Source of the DNA: Saccharimonas sp963550135
GTDB lineage: Bacteria; Patescibacteriota; Saccharimonadia; Saccharimonadales; Saccharimonadaceae
Direction: 5' to 3'
Length of the DNA: 47,434 nucleotides
NCBI GenBank assembly: GCA_963550135.1
Contig: CAUVBP010000010.1
Span: 1 to 47,434, forward strand
Below the pieces are notes generated by a model. It had not been told where the DNA came from. It saw nothing but the letters and a program-made list of their open reading frames with translations, and searched no databases. The position numbers were made by a program, and so were the translations under genes. Below, one piece after another: positions 23,839 to 31,817 of the stretch; the first letter of the stretch is position 1; every line of letters begins with the position of its first letter.

Positions 23839-24807
23839 ATGGCGAAACGCGATGATGATTTGGAATTTAGTGTTAATGCGGCATTTGACGAAGCGCGGGC
23901 GGTTGTTGACAAGGTGCCGCTTTATTTGGTGAACGGCTCGCTGGGTGCTGGCAAGACCAGCGTGATGGAATTCTTATTGCAACAAAGTGACTATAAGGGC
24001 GCGCGAGTGATTGAAAATGAATATGCCAATGAAAATGTCGACGGTTACCGGCTGGAGGGACTAGCGGAGATGGTGACGACGCTGGCTGGCGATTGCGTCT
24101 GCTGCTCGTCGAAGCACGCACTGACACGGATGCTGCTGGACTTCTGCCGGAATTCTCCGGCGCCAGTGTTCATCGAGGTGACGGGCGTGGCGCGAACGAT
24201 GAATTTGGTTGAGAAACTGATAAATGCACAAATCTTCAATAAGTATGAGTTGATGCAGAGTTTTTACGTGATTGATGCGCACGAGATTTTGCGCGGGATT
24301 GAGCCGGCGCACGAAATTGAACTGCAAGCGGCGGATGCGATTTTGGTGACTAAGGAGGATTTGCTTGGTGATGATGAATGCGCCGAGTACCAGGAAAAAT
24401 TGCGCGCCCTGCCCTACGCCAAAGTGCTCAGCGCCCCGCACGGCCGGTTTGACCTCAGTAAAATCACCACGCCGTCGGGACTGCTGGCGTTTTTTGATAC
24501 GTATGACGGCGAGCTGGCGGTGCCGGATAATCCGACGTACGCGGTGCTGGATGTTTCGGGTATGAAAATTACGGCAGCGACTTTGGAAAAAATATGGCCA
24601 GAATTATTTGCGGCGTATGGTCTGCGGCGAATGAAGGGCTGCTTTATCAACGATAACGGCGCGCGCCAGCACGTGGAGGCGACCGAACAGCAGATTCAGC
24701 TAACTAATGCCGGGCCTGAGGAAACGGCAAAAATTGTACTCATCGGCGAGCGGGCGGACGAAATCACGCGCGAAGCCTTGGCGGCGCAACTAGTGATGTT
24801 TGGATGA
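23839..24807 (+). CDS. CobW/ZNG1-family GTPase metallochaperone (copy 2)
   Basis: 322 aa from the ATG at 23839; the open frame extends to 23812, but TATAAT at 23827-23832, 6 nt before this ATG, points to a leaderless message starting here. Walker A GSLGAGKT (33-40), the CxCC motif Cys86-Val-Cys88-Cys89, EVTG and VTKEDLL are all present, with a CobW C-terminal domain. It is clearly a paralogue of the 18719 protein with an extra ~20-residue N-terminus, in which a different partner could bind. It is transcribed alone, so it may be regulated differently from copy 1. The stop codon almost touches the hammerhead ribozyme on the other strand. Confidence 0.9.
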   Translation: MAKRDDDLEFSVNAAFDEARAVVDKVPLYLVNGSLGAGKTSVMEFLLQQSDYKGARVIENEYANENVDGYRLEGLAEMVTTLAGDCVCCSSKHALTRMLLDFCRNSPAPVFIEVTGVARTMNLVEKLINAQIFNKYELMQSFYVIDAHEILRGIEPAHEIELQAADAILVTKEDLLGDDECAEYQEKLRALPYAKVLSAPHGRFDLSKITTPSGLLAFFDTYDGELAVPDNPTYAVLDVSGMKITAATLEKIWPELFAAYGLRRMKGCFINDNGARQHVEATEQQIQLTNAGPEETAKIVLIGERADEITREALAAQLVMFG

Positions 24808-24808
24808 A

Positions 24809-24865
24809 AGTTCGCTTTCGTCGTTTCCGACTCATCAGCATAGGTACGCACCTATGGAGCGAACT
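24809..24865 (-). ncRNA. Type III hammerhead ribozyme
   Basis: On the minus strand: stem III AGUUCGC/GCGAACU (24865-24859 with 24815-24809), cleavage triplet C-U-C (24859-24857), stem I CAUAGGU/ACCUAUG with loop GCGU (24856-24839), core CUGAUGA (24838-24832), stem II GUCG-GAAA-CGAC (24831-24820), core GAAA (24819-24816). Every conserved core base (C3 U4 G5 A6 G8 A9, G12 A13 A14, A15.1-U16.1, H17) is present, and all three stems are perfectly paired. Predicted self-cleavage is between 24857 and 24856. It sits about 70 nt downstream of the stop codon of the cassette B gene, so it should cut that mRNA's 3' region. No intrinsic terminator follows. Confidence 0.9.
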
Positions 24866-24934
24866 GACGAGCAGGAGAATATGTGCGGTGGAGATGACCG
24901 CCAAGAATTCTCAGCGGCTTGCCAGCTCTGTGTG

Positions 24935-25186
24935 TCACGACAAGAAGTTTCGGTACTCCTCGTCAGTGACAGCGTAGAGTGTGAAAACAGATGCCTTCTG
25001 CTCTACGAGTGTGAACTTATCATCTGCGTCGACGCAGATGATAAGTTCGTTTGCGGGCACCTTAACGTGGGCGAGCAGGTGCTCGCCTTGGTTGAGGCAC
25101 AGTCGTGCCTCCTCATAGGATCGAACGCCAAGAGGGCGTCCGACCCATCCGTTTTTGAGGTCTCTCGAGGTATACACTGCCATCAT
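24935..25186 (-). CDS. Unknown 83-aa protein of hairpin-filled cassette B
   Basis: 83 aa from the ATG at 25186, which is preceded by GAGGAGAGA at good spacing; the GTG 15 nt upstream is part of that SD and is unlikely to start. No family recognised; no signal or membrane segment. The coding DNA is packed with perfect hairpins: a 36-bp palindrome (25013-25048), GGCGAGCA/TGCTCGCC (25070-25087), GAGGCAC/GTGCCTC (25094-25111) and ACGCC/GGCGT (25125-25139). The mRNA begins about 210 nt upstream and is also hairpin-rich there. It shares promoter type with cassette A and ends near the hammerhead ribozyme. A longer plus-strand frame here (24800-25246) is a mirror of the palindromes. Confidence 0.65.
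   Translation of the reverse strand: MMAVYTSRDLKNGWVGRPLGVRSYEEARLCLNQGEHLLAHVKVPANELIICVDADDKFTLVEQKASVFTLYAVTDEEYRNFLS
25013..25048. repeat. 36-bp perfect palindrome inside the cassette B gene
   Basis: Two 18-nt arms (25013-25030 and 25031-25048) are perfectly complementary with no spacer, centred on GTCGAC. In RNA it makes a stem of about 16 bp. Because its phase matches the reading frame, both strands encode the same peptide segment (ELIICVDADDKF). Confidence 0.95.
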
Positions 25187-25401
25187 GCACTCTCTCCTCA
25201 CCCAGGCGGGACGCCTGTGCTTTCCCTCAGGAAAAACACTGCTTGACGCCCGGATGGCGTGTAAGCAAGATGAGGTTTCACGACACTATTTTGCCTCCGC
25301 TAAAATAACGCCATAAAATCTCACCTTGCTCTATTCTCAACTGCTTGTCAAAATACACTTTTGGACAAAACGTCAAACATCTGTCAACAAAAGCTAATAT
25401 A

Positions 25402-25430
25402 TATATATCACTAATGGAACAAAGCGTCAA
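25402..25430 (-). promoter_or_regulatory. Promoter of cassette B, twin of the one at 13894
   Basis: Minus-strand TTGACG (25425-25430), 17-nt spacer, TATATA (25402-25407). Same hexamer spacing, same TCCAT and GTGA words in the spacer, and the same AT palindrome as at 13894. The leader (about 25395-25187) folds into successive hairpins, including 25264-25274/25320-25330 (11 bp, one G-U in the RNA) and 25287-25292/25302-25307. Confidence 0.8.
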
Positions 25431-25453
25431 GGGTTTTTGTCAAAAATGTGGTT

Positions 25454-26857
25454 TTATAGCTGTTTTTCGGCGTTTTTGGCTTGTTTGTAGGCTTTGGTGA
25501 CGGGCGCCAGGCCGCGGGCGACGCGTTCGCGGTTGGCTTTGAGCTGCTTCTCGTCGCGGAAAGATAGTTTGATCGGCGTACCAGTGTAATCGAAAACATC
25601 GCGAATTTGGCGCTCTAGATAACGCTTGTAGCTCCAATGGACGAACTTCAAATTGCTGCCGTAAATGACAAACCACGGCGGATTGGTATCGGTTTGTACG
25701 ATGTAGCGCAGCTTTGGGTGGGTGTTTTTCAGGCCAGCTGGCGGATGCTTTTGAATTGATTGCTGTAGGAGATCATTAAGCTTGCGAGTAGTAGTTTTTT
25801 GCTGGCGGTGTTCGTTGATGCTGAGGGCTAAGTCAAATAACTTGGTAACGTTTTGGCCGGTGACCGAGCTAGTGAAAATTAACGGCGCCCACGGCGTAAA
25901 GTCGAATTGCGCTGAAATCTTTGGCGCCAGCGCGTCGCGGGTGTAGGCGTCTTTGCCGAGGGCAACGTCCCACTTGCTGACGACAATAGCTAGCCCCTTG
26001 CCTGCTTCGGCGATAATGCCAGCTAGCTTTTGGTCGAGAGCGGTGCTCAGCTCATTGACATCCATTAGCAAAAAGCAGATATCAGCCTCTTCAATGGCGG
26101 CTAGGGTACGCAGGACGCTGAACTTCTCGATGCCGATCTCTTGCTTGCCTTGGCGGCGGATACCAGCGGTGTCGAGCAGCTCAATCGCTTGCCCGTGGTA
26201 TTGCAGGCGGACGCGGTTGACATCGCGGGTAGTGCCGGCGCGGCTGGCAACGATGGCTTGCTGCTTGCCAGCCAGCGTATTAAACAGGCTAGATTTACCG
26301 ACGTTTGGCCGGCCGATAAGGGCGATTTTGAGAGTTTCGCTGGGTTCGGCTTGTTGTTTGGCGGGAATGTGCTGGCAAATTTCGCTAAGGATGTCGGCGA
26401 TGCCAGAGTTGTGCTCGGCAGAGGTGCGAATGATTGATTTGATGCCGAGGCGTAAGAATTCGCTGTCGGGTAGGTTGCCTTTTAAGTCGACTTTGTTAGT
26501 GATGAGAATGACGGGTTTGCGGCTCTTTAGGGCGGTTTTGGCGACACGGCGGTCTTCGTCGCTGGGGTATTTGGTACTGTCGACGACCACGAGAATGACG
26601 TCGGCGGCTTCGGCGGCCTCGGTGATTTGGTCTTGGATACTGGCTTCGAATTCGTCCTCGGCGGGCTTGAGGCCGGCGGTATCAACTAGCCAAAATTCAC
26701 GGCCTTGATATGACGCTTTACCGATGACATTGTCGCGAGTAGTGCCGGCTTCGCGGGCAACAATGGCTTGCTGCGAACGCATGATGCGGTTGAATAGCGA
26801 ACTTTTACCAGCATTGGCGCGGCCGATAATAGCGACGGTAGGAAGTTTGGTTGCCAT
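25454..26857 (-). CDS. der: Ribosome-assembly GTPase Der (EngA)
   Basis: 467-aa protein with two tandem Era-like GTPase domains, a layout unique to Der. The first P-loop is GRANAGKS (about 12-19) and the second GRPNVGKS (about 183-190), with DTAGL and DTAGI G3 motifs, NKVD and SKWD G4 motifs, and the C-terminal KH-like domain. It acts in 50S subunit assembly. P-loop 1 has Ala where Pro is usual. The start ATG has TATAAT 10 nt upstream. Confidence 0.97.
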   Translation of the reverse strand: MATKLPTVAIIGRANAGKSSLFNRIMRSQQAIVAREAGTTRDNVIGKASYQGREFWLVDTAGLKPAEDEFEASIQDQITEAAEAADVILVVVDSTKYPSDEDRRVAKTALKSRKPVILITNKVDLKGNLPDSEFLRLGIKSIIRTSAEHNSGIADILSEICQHIPAKQQAEPSETLKIALIGRPNVGKSSLFNTLAGKQQAIVASRAGTTRDVNRVRLQYHGQAIELLDTAGIRRQGKQEIGIEKFSVLRTLAAIEEADICFLLMDVNELSTALDQKLAGIIAEAGKGLAIVVSKWDVALGKDAYTRDALAPKISAQFDFTPWAPLIFTSSVTGQNVTKLFDLALSINEHRQQKTTTRKLNDLLQQSIQKHPPAGLKNTHPKLRYIVQTDTNPPWFVIYGSNLKFVHWSYKRYLERQIRDVFDYTGTPIKLSFRDEKQLKANRERVARGLAPVTKAYKQAKNAEKQL

Positions 26858-26917
26858 AATTAACTTAATTATAACAGAGGTGAGTTGATTTGGCGAGCGC
26901 TAGCAGTATAGCAGAAT

Positions 26918-27310
26918 TTACAATAAGCCGATTGAAATGGCGTTATGCAGTGTCGATAGTAATATTGCCGTCAAGAATAGTCCGCCCGCTACTAGAAATA
27001 TCCATTCGGCGAAAGCCTTCCACGACGCGGAGGACTTATCATTATTCTTATGTTTTGAACGCCGCAAATTTCGCCAGCCAACGAAACAGGCTGCGATAAT
27101 TATTATCTCAAGACCAAGGGCGCAGACATCAATGCCGTATTCAGCGTGCGGTCCAAATGAGATTGTTCTCGGCGCGCTGGCTACAGAGTAAAAACTACTA
27201 TTCTCGTCAAAACATAATGTGCGCTTGTGCAGCGGGTTGAACAACCAAGATATTGAGTCGTTGGCGTGGTTGGTCAGTTGGTAATGAGGAGTTGGGTCGG
27301 GGTTTGGCAT
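26918..27310 (-). CDS. Small unknown membrane protein
   Basis: About 130 aa with two hydrophobic segments in the C-terminal half (about 67-85 and 105-125, LGLEIIIIAACFVGW and AEWIFLVAGGLFLTAILL) separated by a short basic loop (RRSKHKNNDKSS). The N-terminal 60 residues are polar and probably outside the membrane. No family recognised. Met1 (27316) and Met3 (27310) are both possible starts; TATAAT lies 7 nt before Met1, so a leaderless start at 27316 is also credible. No operon partner is obvious. Confidence 0.6.
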   Translation of the reverse strand: MPNPDPTPHYQLTNHANDSISWLFNPLHKRTLCFDENSSFYSVASAPRTISFGPHAEYGIDVCALGLEIIIIAACFVGWRNLRRSKHKNNDKSSASWKAFAEWIFLVAGGLFLTAILLSTLHNAISIGLL

Positions 27311-27363
27311 ACACATAGTATTTATTATAATCCAAGATAGGTATAGTAAGACAACTTAATTTG

Positions 27364-28074
27364 TTAACTAGCAGAAATGCTTTGCCACTCCCCTCGTTTC
27401 ATGTTGCCAAGCGAATAATTGCCGAATTGTACGCGGTGCAGTCGCACGACGGTGTAGCCGAGTGCGGCAAAGGTGCGGCGGATTTGGCGGTTGCGGCCTT
27501 CGCTCATGACTACTTGCCAGTTGAGGCGGCTATCGTCGAGGCGCTCTAGAGCCAGCTGGCTACGGCCGTCCTCGAGGTTGACGCCAAAATCGCTAATCAT
27601 CTGCTGGTGCAGCGGCTCAAGCGGTCGGTCGAGGCGGACTTTGTAAATTTTAGTCTTGCGAAAACTCGGGTGGGTCATGCGGTGAGCAAAATCGCCGTCG
27701 TTGGTCAGCAGAATCAAGCCAGAGCTATCCTTGTCAAGGCGGCCGACTGGCTTGAGGTGATGCAAATCGCGCGGCAATAGTGAATAAATTGTCGGCGCAT
27801 GGCCCTGCTGACGTCGCGAGCAAACGTAACCGACTGGTTTGTTGAGAGCTATGTAGACTTTCTTGATAGCATGAGAGCTGATGTCGCGGCCCGCGACTTT
27901 GACGGTGTCAGTTGGCGACAGACGGGTGCCAAGCGTCGCTAGCTTACCGTTGATAGTGACGGTGTCTGTCGAGATGAGATTGTCGGCTTCGCGCCGCGAG
28001 ATACCGAGTTGGAGTGCTAAGAATTTATTGAGGCGAATCGTTTTGGTGCCACTAGCTGATTTTTGGCTTACCAT
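27364..28074 (-). CDS. Ribosomal pseudouridine synthase (RsuA/RluB family)
   Basis: 236 aa from the ATG at 28074. An upstream in-frame TTG would overlap the preceding gene and is unlikely. An N-terminal S4 RNA-binding domain (IRLNKFLALQLGISRREADNLI) is followed by the synthase domain with the catalytic Asp in GRLDKDSSGLILLTND and the NRQIRR motif near the end. It converts a uridine in rRNA to pseudouridine; whether the target is 16S (RsuA) or 23S (RluB/E/F) cannot be decided from the sequence. It follows the response-regulator gene by 7 nt. Confidence 0.9.
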   Translation of the reverse strand: MVSQKSASGTKTIRLNKFLALQLGISRREADNLISTDTVTINGKLATLGTRLSPTDTVKVAGRDISSHAIKKVYIALNKPVGYVCSRRQQGHAPTIYSLLPRDLHHLKPVGRLDKDSSGLILLTNDGDFAHRMTHPSFRKTKIYKVRLDRPLEPLHQQMISDFGVNLEDGRSQLALERLDDSRLNWQVVMSEGRNRQIRRTFAALGYTVVRLHRVQFGNYSLGNMKRGEWQSISAS

Positions 28075-28081
28075 AAGACGA

Positions 28082-29623
28082 TTATTTTGGTTGGTTTGAG
28101 GAAATTGCGGTTTCTTCAAACTTTAACCCGGCTTCATCGGAAGAGGCTGGTGCTGCTGATAATGCAGCTGGCTCTGGTGCGCTAGTGTTTGGTGCTGGTA
28201 TAGCTGGTGCAGCTGGCGGTGTGGCATTAAGCGCAGGCTGCGCGGAAGGATTATTCAAAGTACCCCCTGCTGATGCGGCCATATTACTGATTGGCGTAGC
28301 AACTGCGGCTGGGCCTGGCATTATGTGAGGTATAGTCGACGCTGGTGCAGTAGGAGTGATTGCTGGTTCTGGCTGCGCTGGTTGAGGAGCGGTTGGAGCT
28401 GCCGCTGCTGTAGTACTGGCAGACGGTAAAGTCGGCGCTACTGATGGCGCTGGGTTTGTTGCTATATAGGCTGGCTCGGGTGCAGCTGGCGCTGGAGTTG
28501 GCGCGGCCGCAGGGGTTGCTGCTGGTGCGGCCTGAGGGAACACATTCGTAGGATTGGCCTGTGGTGCCGGGATAGTGTTAAGGTTTTGATAAGTAGCTAG
28601 CTCCTCGCTCATGCGAGCAGTGTAATCAATTGGTTCTTGATCAGTTGGGGTGATTGGTTGGATCACTCGGCCTGACGAACCTGGCCGGTTAGTTGAAAAC
28701 GGCGCGATTGGTTGCGGCAAAGTGCTAGTTCTCGGCGCAGTTGCCGCGCTAGCTGGCGGCGGCAAAGTAGCTGCGGGCGCAGCTTGGCTGAGCACTGGAT
28801 TAGCCGGAGTAGTGACTGGGATGTTAGTGACGGCGGCAGGCGCGCTAGCTGCTGGAGTTTCGCGCGGTGCGGCAACTAGCGGATTTGGTTGCTGCGCCGA
28901 TGGAACCGCGGGAATAGCTGCTGGTTCTGGCTGCGCTGGTTGAGGAGCGGTTGGAGCTGCCGCTGCGGTAGTACTGGCAGGCACCGTTGTAGCAGCGGTT
29001 GTCGCCGTATCGGTCGGCGCTGGGTTAGCCGGTGTTGGAGCGGTCGAGTTGGTTGCTGGATTAGAACTAGAAGCTGAGCCCCCTGGAGTTTCGGGGTTTG
29101 GATTTAGTTCATTCGCTTTAATGTTATCGCTTTCAGTTTTTTCTGGAGAATTGTTAGCTGGCGCTGGCTCCGTTGCTCTAGCGCTAGGACCAGGTTCGAT
29201 AGTAGCTCGTTTTGGCTCGTTGACAAGAGGCACTGGCGTGTCGGCTGGTACTGAGGCGTCGCCGAGAACTTCGTGGACGGTGCGAACGACGTCCTCGATG
29301 CCGACTTGCGATTTGACTAGGTAGCGGTCAGCGCCGAGCGCCATACCGCGTTGGCGCTGCTCATCGCTTGACAGGGCGGTCATCATGATAACGTGAATAC
29401 CGCGTGTCTCGGTGGTGCTGCGTAGAATATCCAGCATGTCGAAGCCGCTGATATTCGGCATCATGACGTCGCTAATTATTAGGTCGGGTACTTCTTTGAT
29501 GGCAAGCGCCAAGGCTTGTTCGCCGTCGCTGGCAGATAATATGTCGTAGCCCTCGGCGCGCAGCCGTACGCTATAAATCTCGCTGAGGCTTTTGTCGTCT
29601 TCTACTAGTAATATTTTTGTCAT
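28082..29623 (-). CDS. Response regulator with long Pro/Ala-rich tail
   Basis: 513-aa protein. Residues 1-120 form a complete CheY-like receiver (Asp9/Asp10, phospho-acceptor Asp52 in IISDVMMP, Thr82, Lys104). There is no DNA-binding or enzymatic output domain; instead about 390 residues rich in Pro, Ala and Thr follow, low in complexity and probably extended. A 62-bp segment of the tail coding region occurs twice (28361-28422 and 28919-28980, one mismatch), so the tail has grown by duplication. Encoded just after the histidine kinase gene, 50 nt apart, and so its likely partner. The output is unknown: perhaps a scaffold or polar protein. Confidence 0.88.
   Translation of the reverse strand: MTKILLVEDDKSLSEIYSVRLRAEGYDILSASDGEQALALAIKEVPDLIISDVMMPNISGFDMLDILRSTTETRGIHVIMMTALSSDEQRQRGMALGADRYLVKSQVGIEDVVRTVHEVLGDASVPADTPVPLVNEPKRATIEPGPSARATEPAPANNSPEKTESDNIKANELNPNPETPGGSASSSNPATNSTAPTPANPAPTDTATTAATTVPASTTAAAAPTAPQPAQPEPAAIPAVPSAQQPNPLVAAPRETPAASAPAAVTNIPVTTPANPVLSQAAPAATLPPPASAATAPRTSTLPQPIAPFSTNRPGSSGRVIQPITPTDQEPIDYTARMSEELATYQNLNTIPAPQANPTNVFPQAAPAATPAAAPTPAPAAPEPAYIATNPAPSVAPTLPSASTTAAAAPTAPQPAQPEPAITPTAPASTIPHIMPGPAAVATPISNMAASAGGTLNNPSAQPALNATPPAAPAIPAPNTSAPEPAALSAAPASSDEAGLKFEETAISSNQPK
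28361..28980. repeat. 62-bp direct repeat (two copies) within the response-regulator tail
   Basis: Copies at 28361-28422 and 28919-28980 differ at one base. Both encode the same Ala/Pro/Gln stretch (AAAAPTAPQPAQPEPA). Confidence 0.9.
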
Positions 29624-29673
29624 CTTACCCCTATTTTAACGGTTATGGTTTAAAAATGCTATACCCTATAGTT

Positions 29674-31647
29674 TTAATTTCGCCGCGGCGGGACGTTTAA
29701 TCTGATTTCGTTGCGCAATTGTTCGGCGTATTTGTCGGGTGCGGCCTCAATATCGCTAAGCGGCGTGTTGGTAAATTGCTTGGTTGTATTGGCCGCGTTT
29801 TGGTTTAAATCGTTCGATTTGGGTGCTGGCGGCGGCGAATAGTTGAGTAAGCTGGTGTCGGTGAAGGTCTGAGTCGGAGCTGTTGGTGTTGGTGCGTCAA
29901 GCGGCGTTTGCTCAAACTCGGCAGCCGCTGGCGCAACCGCTAGAATTTCTGGCGCATTGTTGGCTAGCATATCTTCGGCCGACAATTTGTCAATGCTGGC
30001 GTTATTTTCAGTTTCGCTGTTATCATTTAGAAAAGTGGCAGCAACATGATCAACTCGTGGAATAGCCAAGAAAAATGTGCTGCCGTGCTGATATTCGCTT
30101 TCAACCCACAATCGTCCGCCGATAGTTTCGGCTAGTCGCCGGCACAAGTATAAGCCCAGCCCAGTACCGCCGATCTGGCGGGTGTCGCTGTTATCGACGC
30201 GGTAGAATTTCTGGAAGAGATGGCCAACGTCCTCTGGCGGGATGCCGATGCCAGTGTCGGCGACACTTATCGTCACCTGGTCGTTGTTGCTAGTTACGTC
30301 AACGGTGATACTGCCCGACGGCGTGTACTTGATAGCATTTTCAATCAAGTTTTGGACGATTTCGCGGAGGTGGTCGTTATCGACATTAGCATATAAAATC
30401 GGGTTGATTCGGCGGTTTTGGACCTCCTTGCTGGAAACATCGCTAGTCGATGGTACGAAATTGACACTTAAGCCTTTTTCTTCGGCCTTCGGTGTTAATC
30501 CGTCGGCGATATCTTTGATGAAGTCGATGACATTAACGATTTTTGGGTTGTTGCTGAGGCGGTGATCATCGGCTTTACTAATATCGAGCAAGTCTTGAAA
30601 AAGCCGGCCCAAGTGCTCGGCTGATTGATGCGCTTTGGTAATATAACCGCGAGCGCGCGTATCGATGGTGGCGGTCTGTGGGTTAAGCGCTAGGCCGAGG
30701 TAACCCTCAATGCTAGCAACTGGTGTACGCATCTCGTGGCTGGCGGTGCTGATGAACTCGGCGCGCTGGCGCTCGTCGCTGCGCTCGGCGGTGATATCGC
30801 GAAAGACGATCACTGCGCCGTCGTTATGCTTATTACTGATTGGCTTAACTGAAATGCTAGCCATAAAATTTTTGTCAGATTGGGTCTTGATCTTGAAATC
30901 GTCAGTTTTGAGCGGGTTGTTGGTGTTGAGGACGCGAGCAATGATGTCGCCGTTATCGTTGTCTTTGATGGTATTATTGTCCTGGTCCATCAGCCTGATG
31001 ACTGATTTATATGACAAGCCGATGGCGTCTTGATTACCCCAGCCAACTAGCTGCTGGGCTGCTGGATTGATCAAGGTGATGATACCCTTCGCATCGACGG
31101 CTACTACCCCGTCGCCGATAGCGCTGATAACAATGTCAGAAGCTTGAGGGCCAGCCACGGTAGCTAAACTCTCGCAGATTGGTTCACTAGCGCCAACAGA
31201 TTGGTGTCGGCGCAGCCACAGTAAACTTGCAGCTAGTAAGGGTGTAAATAGCATCATAGCCAATGCTGCTAATGATCCCAAGGGTGTCTGTTCAATAATA
31301 AAACGCTCCGCCACCGCGGCTGCAGCGGCGATGACAGCTGTCAAGAGGCCGTAAGTCCCGAGTAGTGGCCCGACAGCGATGATTGCCGCAAATAGCGCTA
31401 GATGCGGCGCTCCTTGGTTGCTGGAGGCAAAAACTAGCAGCCAGCCTGTTGCTGTCAACAAGATATAGTTAACTAGCAGCGACTGGTAAAAGTTTCGCTT
31501 AACAGCAAAATATGATATCAAAGTAACCACGAAAGCAATCGCGGCTAACGAGCCCGGTAGTATAGACACGTACAAAGGGTCTTCTGGAGATTTTCCACCG
31601 CCAATAGACCAAGCAAACAATCCAGCTACAACAGCGAGGATGAGCAT
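29674..31647 (-). CDS. Membrane PAS-containing sensor histidine kinase
   Basis: 657-aa protein. Five to six membrane helices occupy residues 1-146, without a large external sensor domain. A PAS domain (about 172-285) precedes HisKA with phospho-acceptor His304 in STASHEMRTP, and the HATPase domain shows NLIENAIKYTPSG, DTGIGIPPEDVGHLF and GTGLGLYLCRRL. A low-complexity tail of about 120 residues follows, similar in taste to that of the regulator. The signal could be sensed in the membrane or by the PAS. A candidate promoter (TTGCAG, 18 nt, TATACT) lies about 75-100 nt upstream. Confidence 0.93.
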   Translation of the reverse strand: MLILAVVAGLFAWSIGGGKSPEDPLYVSILPGSLAAIAFVVTLISYFAVKRNFYQSLLVNYILLTATGWLLVFASSNQGAPHLALFAAIIAVGPLLGTYGLLTAVIAAAAAVAERFIIEQTPLGSLAALAMMLFTPLLAASLLWLRRHQSVGASEPICESLATVAGPQASDIVISAIGDGVVAVDAKGIITLINPAAQQLVGWGNQDAIGLSYKSVIRLMDQDNNTIKDNDNGDIIARVLNTNNPLKTDDFKIKTQSDKNFMASISVKPISNKHNDGAVIVFRDITAERSDERQRAEFISTASHEMRTPVASIEGYLGLALNPQTATIDTRARGYITKAHQSAEHLGRLFQDLLDISKADDHRLSNNPKIVNVIDFIKDIADGLTPKAEEKGLSVNFVPSTSDVSSKEVQNRRINPILYANVDNDHLREIVQNLIENAIKYTPSGSITVDVTSNNDQVTISVADTGIGIPPEDVGHLFQKFYRVDNSDTRQIGGTGLGLYLCRRLAETIGGRLWVESEYQHGSTFFLAIPRVDHVAATFLNDNSETENNASIDKLSAEDMLANNAPEILAVAPAAAEFEQTPLDAPTPTAPTQTFTDTSLLNYSPPPAPKSNDLNQNAANTTKQFTNTPLSDIEAAPDKYAEQLRNEIRLNVPPRRN

Positions 31648-31817
31648 AATTGCTTCGCTGGCGCGGTGATGCCAAAACCGATCAATATAGTTAGACGTGA
31701 TGCCCCCTAATTTAGAGTTGCTTATGATTAGTATATATCGACAAGCCGTTTTGCTGCAACCCTCTGGTACGTTCTTTAAGATAGCTTTAAGGCAATTTGC
31801 TATAATAAGCTGCAGAT

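Noticed and set aside
24800..25246. Plus-strand ORF of 148 codons across cassette B
   Set aside because: It mirrors the palindromes of the minus-strand gene, has no promoter or SD, and overlaps the CobW stop and the ribozyme.
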